A program made the position numbers and the translations under genes. A DNA stretch of 64,000 nucleotides from JAGNKE01 sp964583335 (GTDB taxonomy: Bacteria > Pseudomonadota > Alphaproteobacteria > Micavibrionales > Micavibrionaceae): the NCBI GenBank assembly GCA_964583335.1, contig CAZOVG010000008.1, positions 110,474 to 174,473 on the forward strand. Reading direction: 5' to 3'. Positions within the stretch are counted from its first letter, which is position 1. Each line of letters opens with the position of its first letter. Of this stretch, positions 51,465-60,362 are shown in pieces. A model generated the notes under the pieces. It was given only the letters and a program-made list of their open reading frames with translations. It made no database searches and was not told where the DNA came from.

Positions 51465-52196
51465 ATGTCGATCCTCGATGATCTTCTGAATGAAGCGAAT
51501 GTAAGCGCCCGCCGTTTGCCCCGTGCGCGTCGTATTGCTGCGGCGATGCTAGATAATCCCGCGCTCTTGCACGAGGTGGTTTACCGCCAGAGCCGAAGCC
51601 TGTGGGCGGGGCATTTGTGGGCGCTGAACTTCTGGACCGACACGCTAGGAGCTTATGTCGATCTTTGGCTTGAACGGCATGACTATTTCAAAGCGCAAGG
51701 AACACCCGCCTTCGATCAGGTGACGTTGGCCTATGCGCGCGCCACGATCACGCCGGAGCGCGAGCTTCCGCGCTTCATGCGGCAAAGGCCCGGAAGCGTT
51801 TACTTGCGCCTACCGCGCGAGAATCTGTTTCAGCGCCTCAAGGCGACGCCCTCGGCGGAAATTCCGCCGCATGAATGGCCTTGGCTCTACTTCTATTTCG
51901 CTGAACAAAGCGCGCGTGGGCATCTTCCGCCCGATAAGGCATGGCCCGTGGCGATTGCCGAAGCGGGCTACTGGACCGCGTTGATGCTCAAGACCCACAA
52001 CACGGATGAAACAGCACGGCTGCTCGGCATGAGCGGAATGCACTTCCGTGCGGCTGTTGCCAAGGCGCGGCGTCTGGCTGAGTGGCCAGAAGCCGAGAAC
52101 GTCAAGCGGGTCAAGGATGAGTTTCTGCGGCGGCATGAAAGCCGTCGGACGCGCATTCAGCCTGAGCGCATCATTCCCGAAGGCGCACCGTTCTGA
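51465..52196 (+). CDS. Mobile-element protein, unknown, with possible helix-turn-helix
   Basis: 243 residues from ATG 51465, preceded by AGGGG; an ATG seven codons upstream is the alternative. Mostly helical and aromatic (RQSRSLWAGHLWALNFWTDTLGAYVDLWLERHDYF). Near the C-terminus NTDETARLLGMSGMHFRAAVAKARRLAEW has the look of a helix-turn-helix. Overlaps the next gene by one base (TGATG). Family not recognised; the location suggests a transfer or maintenance role. Confidence 0.72.
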   Translation: MSILDDLLNEANVSARRLPRARRIAAAMLDNPALLHEVVYRQSRSLWAGHLWALNFWTDTLGAYVDLWLERHDYFKAQGTPAFDQVTLAYARATITPERELPRFMRQRPGSVYLRLPRENLFQRLKATPSAEIPPHEWPWLYFYFAEQSARGHLPPDKAWPVAIAEAGYWTALMLKTHNTDETARLLGMSGMHFRAAVAKARRLAEWPEAENVKRVKDEFLRRHESRRTRIQPERIIPEGAPF

Positions 52197-52459
52197 TGAC
52201 CCCGGACATGCCGACACCGGAGGAATCCGTCCTTGCCGATCTGGAAACGCTGCTCATCGCCTTGGACATGCACCCGATGTTCATGCGCCAGCCCTTCAAA
52301 ATCTTGCGTGTGAACCTGCTGGAAATGAGAACGGACGCGCTCCCGCCGGATATTGTGAAACTAAAGGTGCGCTTCGCCTCCATGCCCGATACGGAACTCA
52401 TCGCCGCGTGGGGCGCACTCCATAACCCGTTCCGGCTGCAAGACCGGGTGCTGAATTGA
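52196..52459 (+). CDS. Small mobile-element protein, unknown
   Basis: 87 residues, acidic N-terminus (MPTPEESVLADLETLLIALDMHP). Starts on the ATG of a TGATG overlap and ends overlapping a TTG start. No motif recognised. Confidence 0.62.
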   Translation: MTPDMPTPEESVLADLETLLIALDMHPMFMRQPFKILRVNLLEMRTDALPPDIVKLKVRFASMPDTELIAAWGALHNPFRLQDRVLN

Positions 52460-52800
52460 GCAAAGGGCCGCCGCACCGGATTGATGGCAAACAGCGGGTG
52501 CAGATTCTCACCCTGCACGGCGCGGCTCGCCGCGTCGCCGCGCGTCATTTCAACGATTACGATGCGGACATTGCCGCGATGTATTGGGTGGGCTGGCACG
52601 TCTCGAACGTGCTGAAACTGCCGTCGCCGCTGATCCGGCTAGTGGTGGTGCTGGAACGCGATCCCTACAGGTTGGCGGATACGATTGGCGCGTATCAGGC
52701 GCTCAAAGCCCGCGAACTCGTGCGATGCGAACGCGCCTACCGTGAGTTTTTGGGGCTGTACAATCAGATGACGCGAGTACCTCTGCGCGTGGCAGAATAA
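52456..52800 (+). CDS. Small mobile-element protein, unknown
   Basis: 114 residues, starting on TTG at 52456 that overlaps the previous stop (TTGA). It contains an alpha-beta segment (MYWVGWHVSNVLKLPSPLIRLVVVLERDP) and ends basic. Last gene of a chained set from 51465; no recognised domain. Confidence 0.58.
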   Translation: MSKGPPHRIDGKQRVQILTLHGAARRVAARHFNDYDADIAAMYWVGWHVSNVLKLPSPLIRLVVVLERDPYRLADTIGAYQALKARELVRCERAYREFLGLYNQMTRVPLRVAE

Positions 52801-52874
52801 TTTCTCATTGATTCTATTTTAATGTCTGATACGTAAGAAACGCTTAGCCTGTTGACGAAATTAAGTAAACACTC

Positions 52875-53366
52875 TTAAGCGTCTTTATCGTGAAAATAGA
52901 AGCCATCCCAGTTATATCGTACTGCAACAACTCCGTGTTGTTCAAAATGAAAAGAAAAATCTAATTCATTTTCAGAGTTTGGCTTCACAGCATCCACTAT
53001 AAAAACACTATCATCATTTAAATGAAATCGAGCGCTCTTATTTTTTTTGTCAATGTCTATAAAAAGAAATGACAAACCAATCATGGCATTTATAGCAGAA
53101 GCGGTGGTTTGACTTTTTATGTCAGAACGAGAATCAAGAATAATTTTATGATTTTTTACAACTCGCCAAGTATATGTATTGTTTTTTGACCAATTATAAG
53201 AACCGGCAATTAATGCGTATTCCCCGATATGGCGATCGTTAGAATTTTTTACAACGACTTTATCGCCTAACTTAAACCAAATAACCCCAGATGCCGGAAA
53301 GGAAACTTCCCAAATTTTTTTAGTGGGAAAAATAGATTCAAGGGTTTTGTAAGCGTCCTTTGCCAT
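52875..53366 (-). CDS. Putative immunity protein for the RHS toxin
   Basis: 163 residues, beginning two bases after the RHS stop on the same strand, with AGGGA seven bases before the ATG. Beta-rich (ARFHLNDDSVFIVDAVKP; ELDFSFHFEQHGVVAVRYNWDG). Strongly AT-rich against its GC-rich surroundings, as is the 3' end of the RHS gene, a pattern common for toxin-immunity cassettes. Immunity role is inferred from position only. Confidence 0.6.
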   Translation of the reverse strand: MAKDAYKTLESIFPTKKIWEVSFPASGVIWFKLGDKVVVKNSNDRHIGEYALIAGSYNWSKNNTYTWRVVKNHKIILDSRSDIKSQTTASAINAMIGLSFLFIDIDKKNKSARFHLNDDSVFIVDAVKPNSENELDFSFHFEQHGVVAVRYNWDGFYFHDKDA

Positions 53367-53368
53367 TT

Positions 53369-56300
53369 TCACTTCCCTTCTTTAATCCGCTGCGCTTCTT
53401 CAAGAATTTCTTGGTATCCTTTATTTTGTCCGGAAATTCTTTTGTGCAACTCGGCCCTTTGATCTTCATCTAAACCAACCTGCCTTTGAACGTCATTTAC
53501 TTGGGCATTCTGGTCAATGTTACGTTTTGGCGTACCTTTCTCTTGTGGATCATAACCTTTCTCGTCTAGTGCTTTTTGTCTTTGTTCGGCTCGACGTTCC
53601 TTAGCTTTTTTCTTTTTGCTCTTATCGTCGGGATCTTCGTCTCCTCCTCCAGCGCTCTCCGCCCCTGATTCAGACGGCGCGGCAACAGACGGCTTTTCTT
53701 CACTCGAAGACGAGTCGCCCATCTCGGTCAGATCAATATCAATTCCAGTTACAGCCCCGACGCCGTTCTGGGCAATGATTGTCGGGCATAGACGTGGTGC
53801 ACCCCAGCAGGCCGTTCCAATAGCCACCCCATCAACAATCCAACAGCCTTGCCGAATACCCGGAAGCGACTTTCCAAACTTCTTCCCAGCACTTCCAGCC
53901 CAATCCGCCGCATCCGCCATGGATGCGAGTCCTTCAGGGTCGTAATAGACAGCAGGACTTTGGCCCGCATATCCAAACGTATTCAGCCCTCCCGCCAGAC
54001 CTATCGGATCGCTGCTGACATACCGCCCGATTGCCGGGTTGTAGTAGCGGTTCCAGTTGTAATGCAGCCCGGTTTCGGTGTCGCGGTACTGTCCGGGGAA
54101 GCGCAGATTGACGGTGGCGCTGCCCGTGGCCGCTTCCTTGCCGAATGCGCCGCTATCCCATGTCCAGACCGTGCTGCCGCCCGCGTTCGTGCCGTATCTG
54201 GGCGTCGCCAGATGATCTGTATGCAGATACGTCAGGACTTCCGGCGATCCGGCATCGACCTGCGCCAGCGGCTCCCCGTTCAGCCAGACATATTCGCGGA
54301 TCAGCGCGCCGCTATTGTCATATTCTCCGTAGAGCAGCCCACCCAGCCCGTAGACATAATGGGTCGTGTTCCCGCCCGCGACCTTCTTGGTCCGCAGATT
54401 GCCGGCATCATAGGTGTAGGTGCCCAGAACGGTGCTGGTGCCGCTGGTCTTGACCTCCTTGAGCAGGGCGGCGGCGCTCCACGTATAGGCCAGCGCATCA
54501 TCGTCCGTGATGTTCCCCATCGCATCGTAGCTGTAGGAATCAGCCCCGACGCTTGAGAGTTTTGAGTTGGCGGACGGGTAGCTGTAATTCACGGTGCTGC
54601 CCGTGACCTCGGTCAGGCGGTTGCCGATGGCATCGTAAGTGAATCTGGCCGTGGCCGAGCCGTCATCCTGCTCATCGAGGCGGTTGAGCGCGTCGTATTC
54701 GTAAGTCCACGCGCCCTTCTGCGTGATATTGCCGTCTGCGTCCGTGTCGTAAGTGTGGTTGAACACGCCGGAGACTGTTCTATTCGTCGGGCGGTAATCC
54801 TGATCATAGGTGGCAGAAAGGGTCTTTGAGTTGCCATAGGTCAGGCTGGTGAGCGGGCCAAAGGGCAGATAGGTGATGGAACTGGCCAGCGTCGTCGCGC
54901 TGCCATTCACCTCTGCCGAAACCCCGGACACCTGCCCGTTGCCGTTGCGCGTGTAGTTGATCTCCCGCCCGCTCGGCAGGGTGATCTGGGTCAGGACGCC
55001 CGCAAGGTCGTAGGCGTATTCGGTTGTGAAGGTCAGCGCACCGCGCACCTCCTTCACCTCGATCAACTGGCCAAGGGCGTTGTACTTATAATCCGTGGTT
55101 CCGGCGGCATCCACGGTGCGGCACAGGCGGCCAATCGACGTGCCGCAATTCCCCGGCGTTGGGTTGTCATCATAGGTCAGCGTGACATTCAGCGAGGAAT
55201 CGGACGGATAGGCGACCGTGGCCAGCCGATTGATCGCATCGTAGGTGAAATTCGTCACCACGGAGCGCGCATCCGTCATCTGCGTGACGTTCCCGGCCTT
55301 ATCGACCGTGAAGCTGGCCGTGCCCGTATCGGGGCTGACCATCTGCACCACATCGCCGAAGGCGTTATAGGTGTAGGTGGTGGCGTTATTGCGCGGGTCT
55401 TCCAGTTCCGTGTTCTGGTCCAGATCGTTGTAGGCCAGTTCCGTCACGCCCGAGAGCGCATCGGTTGAGCTGGTCAGGCGTTGCAGCGGATCGAAGGCAA
55501 ACCCCGTCGCGTTCGTATTGGCGTCCGTATACTGGGTCAGGTTGCTGTTCTTGTCGTAAGCGAAGGCGCGGCTCCATCCGGCTCCTGCCCCGACAGAGGT
55601 CAACAGGCGCGACATTTCATCAAAGGTGCGCGTGTGGGTGTATTTGAGGGTGCTGCCGGAATCCTCATATTCGGTCTGGGTGACGTTCCCGGCATTATCG
55701 CGCGTATAGGTAACGGTATTGCCCAGATCGTCCGTGATCCCGGTCAGGCGGCGGGCATTGTCATAAGCGTAGGTGACATTCGTGCCGTTGGGCAATTCCA
55801 TACCCGTCAAATCGCCCGCATCGTCGTAAGTGAAGGTGGTGACAGCCTCCAAAGCCGTTCCGGGCGCAACGGTGACGGTCAATACCCGCCCGTTGGTATC
55901 GTAGGTCAGGTCGGTCTCGACGCCGTTCTGATCCTCGATGGTGGTGGGGCGGCCTGCGGCATCCCGCGCGGTGATTTCCGTAACTTGATTGAGCGCATTG
56001 GTGACGGTGGTGAGGTTGAAATTCGCATCATAGGCATACGTGATCTTGTCGGTTACGTCCGTGCGCGGCCCGTCGATCTCCTTCAAGCGGCCCAGAATGG
56101 TCTGCCCTCCCGAACCTGTTGAATTGCTCCAATAGGCATAATTCCAGATGCGGGTGTCAGATGTGGCCGTGTCCGTCACGGTGATCTTGGTCAGCCGTCC
56201 ATAGGCATCCCAATCGTAATCGGTCGTGCGGCCTGTGCGGGTAATCACATCGGGCAGGCGGAAGGTCGAATCCCAAGTCGTCGTGATGGTCCGCTCTTCC

Positions 56301-58351
56301 GGTTCGCCCAGGGCTTCCGTGCGCGAAGTCTCTAAGCCGCGCGTGTCATATTCGTAGGCGGTGATATTGCCTTCCCAGTCGCTTTGGCTCGCCACCCATC
56401 CTTGGGCCGTGTAGCTGACTTCGCGGGCTGAGGCGGGACAGTGGGTGCTGGCCTGCCCATCAAGATTGTTGATGTTCTTGGTGTTGTTCAGGCTCTCGAA
56501 TGTGTAGATGGTTTCTTTGCCCAGCGGGTTGGTGATGGTCACCGTTCCATCGCTGTTATAGTCGGCGGTGTACTCGCCGACGCCTCCGGCATATTCGGAA
56601 CTGATCGCCAGACCGTTCGCATCGTAATCCCATGTCAGGATGCGGATTCCGCGCTCATCCGTGATCCCGGTCAGGGCATTCACGAAGCTTGTATCCTCGT
56701 AATGGTATTCGCGAGTTTTGGTGTCGGGCTTCTCAACCTCAATCAGGTTGTTGTTCGATCCGTAGCTGTAGGTATAGGTGCCATCCGGCGTGACCATCGT
56801 GGCGATGCGGCTGGACCCGTCATAGGTGAACGCGAGCGTTCGCCCGCTTTCATCCGTTACCTCGTCCAAGCGCCCCGATCCGTCATAGGTCAGGTCCAGC
56901 GCGACCGTGCCCAGATACTCGATCCGGGTCAGCTTGCCGGACGTGTCGTAGATTTCGCGCGTATTGTCGTTGCGCGTATAGGCATAGCCGATCAGCGTCG
57001 GTGTGGAATCAAAGAGGGATTCAAACTTCGTGGTCACATCGAAGTCGAACGGCTTCCAGCTTCCATCCGTCTGCTGGCGGAAGCGCGTGACCACGCTATT
57101 CTCATCGGTGAGCGTGGCAACTTCCGGCGAAGAGCCGCTCAAGGTCAGAGTGCGATTGAAATTGTGCCGCCAGTAGGTGCCGAGATTGTAGCTCAGCCAT
57201 GCGCCATCGCTGCGATAAGTCCGCACAAAGCGAAGCCCCATCGGGCCAACATAATCGGCTTCGCTTTCGACCTTGAATCCTTGCGCGAAGTTGATCGGGT
57301 TGCCAACAAACTTTGAAGGGCCAGCGCCGCCGGAAGCCGTCGCGCCGCTGCCTTCTCCCGAAGAGCTATCGCCGCAATCTGCACCCAGAGCATTAGAAAG
57401 ATTGCCCGCAGTGATAATGCCGCCATCGGACTGCTTTTGCGCAACGGCGTCGGCTACGGACGGGCCATCCGCGCCGGGAGAGATTTTTGAGCCGCTTTCG
57501 CAGGTCCATGCATGGCTTGGCGGTGTAACGCCTGAGGGCAGAGGCGTATCAGTCTGGAAATTGCCGTTGACCGTGCCCTCTTGCGCCCACGGCCCGCCGC
57601 TTTGCGCCTGATAATTCGTTCCTCCGGCTTCGGTGAACATATGAAGGTAGAAATAGCCCTCCGTCCCTTTGACCGTAATATAGCCCGTGGAGCATTTCTT
57701 TTCCTGATTGAGACCGTTAGTGTGCTTGAGCGTGCCCGTGCCTGTAGACCACGTATACGTATCCCCTGAGGTTTTGCCGATTGTTATGCCAACGACGCCA
57801 TCATCCGCTGAGTGGTAAACATAATAGCCGCCCGCGCTTGTGTTGTACTCGTAGCAAAGCTCCATCCCGATATTTGTGAGGTCGTTCGGCCCGGCCGTGG
57901 GGACAGAGCACTTGAGGGAATCCTGTGTGCGCGTCCAGTTTTTGAACCCGCCGCTTGTTTGAATCATAACATGGCCGGAAGCGCTATTTCCGCTCATCGC
58001 CGAATTGGCATCGGAGGTGACGTGCCGGGGCCTGCCGAGTGAATCCGGGCCGTAATTATAATAGGTATTATGCCCGTCGCTGGTCTGACTGGTCGGGTTG
58101 GTGCTCCATGTGCCCGTCACCGCGTTTTTAGTCGCGTATCCATCGCAGGCGTTATTCGTATTGTAGTTGGACATGACATGGACGTAGGAGCCGAACTCCC
58201 CGTACACGTTTGGCGGCCCCGGCGTGAACCAGCCCTGAAATCCGGTGCAGTTGGTCGTTGCGTGAGCGGGAAGTGCCAAGGAAAGCGCCGCACAAATGGC
58301 TATCAGATGAACAACAAGAACCTTTGAAACACGCCGGACGCCCATTCCCAT
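53369..58351 (-). CDS. RHS/YD-repeat polymorphic toxin
   Basis: About 1660 residues. A Sec signal (VLVVHLIAICAALSLALPAHA) leads to a unique Gly/Thr-rich head, then a DUF6531-like start (PINFAQGFKVESEADYVGPMGL, about 350-450). Dozens of YD repeats (TYTYDAIGNRL type) follow, and the RHS core (GEPLAQVDAGS to RYYNPAIGRYVSSDPIGLAGG, about 1365-1455) closes the shell. The last 200 residues are variable: a hydrophobic piece, an acidic Ser-rich linker and a charged tip ending QRIKEGK, which should be the toxin. The tip's activity was not recognised. The start at 58351 has GGAG ten bases upstream; ATG 58369 lacks one. Confidence 0.88.
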   Translation of the reverse strand: MGMGVRRVSKVLVVHLIAICAALSLALPAHATTNCTGFQGWFTPGPPNVYGEFGSYVHVMSNYNTNNACDGYATKNAVTGTWSTNPTSQTSDGHNTYYNYGPDSLGRPRHVTSDANSAMSGNSASGHVMIQTSGGFKNWTRTQDSLKCSVPTAGPNDLTNIGMELCYEYNTSAGGYYVYHSADDGVVGITIGKTSGDTYTWSTGTGTLKHTNGLNQEKKCSTGYITVKGTEGYFYLHMFTEAGGTNYQAQSGGPWAQEGTVNGNFQTDTPLPSGVTPPSHAWTCESGSKISPGADGPSVADAVAQKQSDGGIITAGNLSNALGADCGDSSSGEGSGATASGGAGPSKFVGNPINFAQGFKVESEADYVGPMGLRFVRTYRSDGAWLSYNLGTYWRHNFNRTLTLSGSSPEVATLTDENSVVTRFRQQTDGSWKPFDFDVTTKFESLFDSTPTLIGYAYTRNDNTREIYDTSGKLTRIEYLGTVALDLTYDGSGRLDEVTDESGRTLAFTYDGSSRIATMVTPDGTYTYSYGSNNNLIEVEKPDTKTREYHYEDTSFVNALTGITDERGIRILTWDYDANGLAISSEYAGGVGEYTADYNSDGTVTITNPLGKETIYTFESLNNTKNINNLDGQASTHCPASAREVSYTAQGWVASQSDWEGNITAYEYDTRGLETSRTEALGEPEERTITTTWDSTFRLPDVITRTGRTTDYDWDAYGRLTKITVTDTATSDTRIWNYAYWSNSTGSGGQTILGRLKEIDGPRTDVTDKITYAYDANFNLTTVTNALNQVTEITARDAAGRPTTIEDQNGVETDLTYDTNGRVLTVTVAPGTALEAVTTFTYDDAGDLTGMELPNGTNVTYAYDNARRLTGITDDLGNTVTYTRDNAGNVTQTEYEDSGSTLKYTHTRTFDEMSRLLTSVGAGAGWSRAFAYDKNSNLTQYTDANTNATGFAFDPLQRLTSSTDALSGVTELAYNDLDQNTELEDPRNNATTYTYNAFGDVVQMVSPDTGTASFTVDKAGNVTQMTDARSVVTNFTYDAINRLATVAYPSDSSLNVTLTYDDNPTPGNCGTSIGRLCRTVDAAGTTDYKYNALGQLIEVKEVRGALTFTTEYAYDLAGVLTQITLPSGREINYTRNGNGQVSGVSAEVNGSATTLASSITYLPFGPLTSLTYGNSKTLSATYDQDYRPTNRTVSGVFNHTYDTDADGNITQKGAWTYEYDALNRLDEQDDGSATARFTYDAIGNRLTEVTGSTVNYSYPSANSKLSSVGADSYSYDAMGNITDDDALAYTWSAAALLKEVKTSGTSTVLGTYTYDAGNLRTKKVAGGNTTHYVYGLGGLLYGEYDNSGALIREYVWLNGEPLAQVDAGSPEVLTYLHTDHLATPRYGTNAGGSTVWTWDSGAFGKEAATGSATVNLRFPGQYRDTETGLHYNWNRYYNPAIGRYVSSDPIGLAGGLNTFGYAGQSPAVYYDPEGLASMADAADWAGSAGKKFGKSLPGIRQGCWIVDGVAIGTACWGAPRLCPTIIAQNGVGAVTGIDIDLTEMGDSSSSEEKPSVAAPSESGAESAGGGDEDPDDKSKKKKAKERRAEQRQKALDEKGYDPQEKGTPKRNIDQNAQVNDVQRQVGLDEDQRAELHKRISGQNKGYQEILEEAQRIKEGK

Positions 58352-58585
58352 CAACCGCAATCTCCGCATAAAAATTCAATCGAAAGTCAAACGCACAAAA
58401 TCTATTCGTCTTTACACGGAGGAAATTCTTTTCAATTCAGAGCCGTTCCGTTAAAGTTGCAATGATCATAATTTATGCAACGAAGGTTGATCAATAAAAA
58501 TTCTTTCTACGGATGATTTTGTACTGATGATCAGACTTTGGTTGGACTTCTATATTTTGATTTACGGCGATTGAACGGAGGGGAC

Positions 58586-59308
58586 ATGGAGATATTCAAA
58601 TACGGAAAAGTAAGGCGCACTGCGCGCGGTATGCTTGCAGCGGCGGCGATGCTGTGCGTGATTTCAGGGTCGGCTTTTGCATCGGAGTCCACGCCTCCTG
58701 CGCCGAACGCGCAAGAACAAGCCGAACTGGCAAAGTTTCCGGCGTATACCGGAAATATCGAAGTGATTGCCGCGAACGAGGGCAACGGGCTTCATGCATT
58801 CCTGAGTGAGAACGCGGGCAAAACCGTCTTCATCGAAACGACAGTGTTGCGCTATAAGCCAACACCTGAGGGCCTCACCGCCGAAACGCGCGACCGGATG
58901 CCACCCACGGATCGATTCGATAACCCCGTATTCCTCAAATGCTGGGGGGAAGAAGCGAACAAGGACGGCAGGCTGGAAAGCGGCGAGACCGGATTCCCGC
59001 TCCCTGATAATCAGGCCGATATCGAGGCAGGCTGCGTTACCCGCATCAAGATCGAACTGGCCGGAGGCGATTACGGCTCAAACACCGATCATGCATTCGG
59101 GTTGGACAAGAAGGAAACCTACTTCATCGGCTTTTTCGAGGTGAAGAAGGAAAGTCTTGAAGGCGGAAAGACGCTCTACCGCTTGACGGAAGTCAGCCAG
59201 CCCGAAGAAACGGCTGCGGCCTTCTATAAACACGCGACCAAGAAGGACCGCGCGATGCGGGAGCTTTCGATAGAAGCCACGCAACCCGCCGCAGGCAAGG
59301 CGGAGTAA
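58586..59308 (+). CDS. Secreted protein of unknown function
   Basis: 240 residues. A Sec signal peptide (MLAAAAMLCVISGSAFASES) precedes a soluble domain with CWGEEANKDGRLESGETGFPL and two cysteines. GGAGG lies just upstream of the ATG at 58586; an earlier in-frame ATG at 58538 would bury the signal. Divergent from the RHS gene. Family not recognised. Confidence 0.72.
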   Translation: MEIFKYGKVRRTARGMLAAAAMLCVISGSAFASESTPPAPNAQEQAELAKFPAYTGNIEVIAANEGNGLHAFLSENAGKTVFIETTVLRYKPTPEGLTAETRDRMPPTDRFDNPVFLKCWGEEANKDGRLESGETGFPLPDNQADIEAGCVTRIKIELAGGDYGSNTDHAFGLDKKETYFIGFFEVKKESLEGGKTLYRLTEVSQPEETAAAFYKHATKKDRAMRELSIEATQPAAGKAE

Positions 59309-59355
59309 GGGCCGCATTCAAGCCGAAAGCGGTTGGCCGCTCCCGGCTGTGTTGG

Positions 59356-59874
59356 TCAGCCCTGCCAGAAAATATGCACCTCCTCGAAGCCCGTTTCGAT
59401 GGCGAGGATATCGGACATTTCCAGATCGCAGGCCATGCGCTCATAGTCGATATAGTATTGCAAGTTGGCCGGAATCTGCGTGGTTTGCTCGGTGATCTCC
59501 TGCGCGAAGTCGGCAACGGATGAATACACACCGCAATAGCGGTCTTTCATCGCTGTCTCGGCTTCGTCCAGATCGCAGAAATACGCCACCAGCTTGGCCG
59601 CTATCGCGCCGTGTTCCTCGATAAACGCCGCCAACGCGGCCACGCCTTCGATATCGGCATACTCGCCGATATGTGCGCCCTCAAAGCCTTCGTCGTCGTG
59701 TATCGCGTGTTCTTCGGCTCCGGGGATTGGAGACTCGGCCAGCATCGCCTTGATGCCCTCCCAGATATGATCCTCGCCTAAAGTGGCGTCGATCCAGCGC
59801 CCGTGCAGGAGGCCGTTATTGTAAGCGGCGAGACACGCCACATAGATTTTTATGCTTGCAGTTTCGTCCGTCAT
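59356..59874 (-). CDS. ardA: Antirestriction protein ArdA
   Basis: 172 residues of the DNA-mimic family that inhibits type I restriction enzymes when a mobile element enters a host. KIYVACLAAYNNGLLHGRWIDA is the diagnostic start, followed by a highly acidic chain (DDEGFEGAHIGEYADIEGVAALAAFIEEHG). The ATG at 59874 gives the usual length; an ATG at 59910 with AGGG nearby is possible. It points toward the secreted-protein gene and is divergent from the restriction operon. Confidence 0.93.
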   Translation of the reverse strand: MTDETASIKIYVACLAAYNNGLLHGRWIDATLGEDHIWEGIKAMLAESPIPGAEEHAIHDDEGFEGAHIGEYADIEGVAALAAFIEEHGAIAAKLVAYFCDLDEAETAMKDRYCGVYSSVADFAQEITEQTTQIPANLQYYIDYERMACDLEMSDILAIETGFEEVHIFWQG

Positions 59875-60154
59875 CGGAGGGTTTCCTTTCTTAGGAAATG
59901 GGTTGCTCATGCAACCCTGCCTTCCGGCGAGGATGGGGTTAGCAAGCGCAAGGAGGCTCCGAACGAGGGTCCGCGCCAAAGGCGTGGATGCGTTGGGATG
60001 CCTTGCGCGCGCGAGGGGCGAAGCCCCATAGCTCTTTGAAATTCTGCCCTCTCATTCAGAGATTCTGGATATCTGCCTTCCAGTCGGCGGGGCCTATGGC
60101 CCTGTTCACCAGCATGATGTAATGTGGTGCAAGTTCCGATTCGGGATGGTTTTA

Positions 60155-60349
60155 ATGATGATCAGGCAAAATCCGGGGAAAAAGAGCAAGGCTGCGCGCA
60201 CACAACGGGCGTCGGTGAGCTTCCCGTCTGACCTGTACAAAACGCTGGAAGACATCGCGAAGCAGAAAAAAGTCTCGGTCGCGTGGGTCGTGCGCGAGGC
60301 TGCCGAGAAGTATGTAGCGGACCAGACGCCGCTCTTTGGAAAGCGATAA
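60155..60349 (+). CDS. Ribbon-helix-helix regulator of the restriction operon
   Basis: About 64 residues. Basic start, then an RHH fold (RASVSFPSDLYKTLEDIAKQKKVSVAWVVREAAEKYVAD). It lies 13 bases before the methyltransferase on the same strand, so it probably controls its own operon, though a role in element maintenance is possible. The start is uncertain among ATGs at 60122, 60146, 60155 and 60158. Confidence 0.75.
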   Translation: MMIRQNPGKKSKAARTQRASVSFPSDLYKTLEDIAKQKKVSVAWVVREAAEKYVADQTPLFGKR

Positions 60350-60362
60350 AGAGGGGGACACC

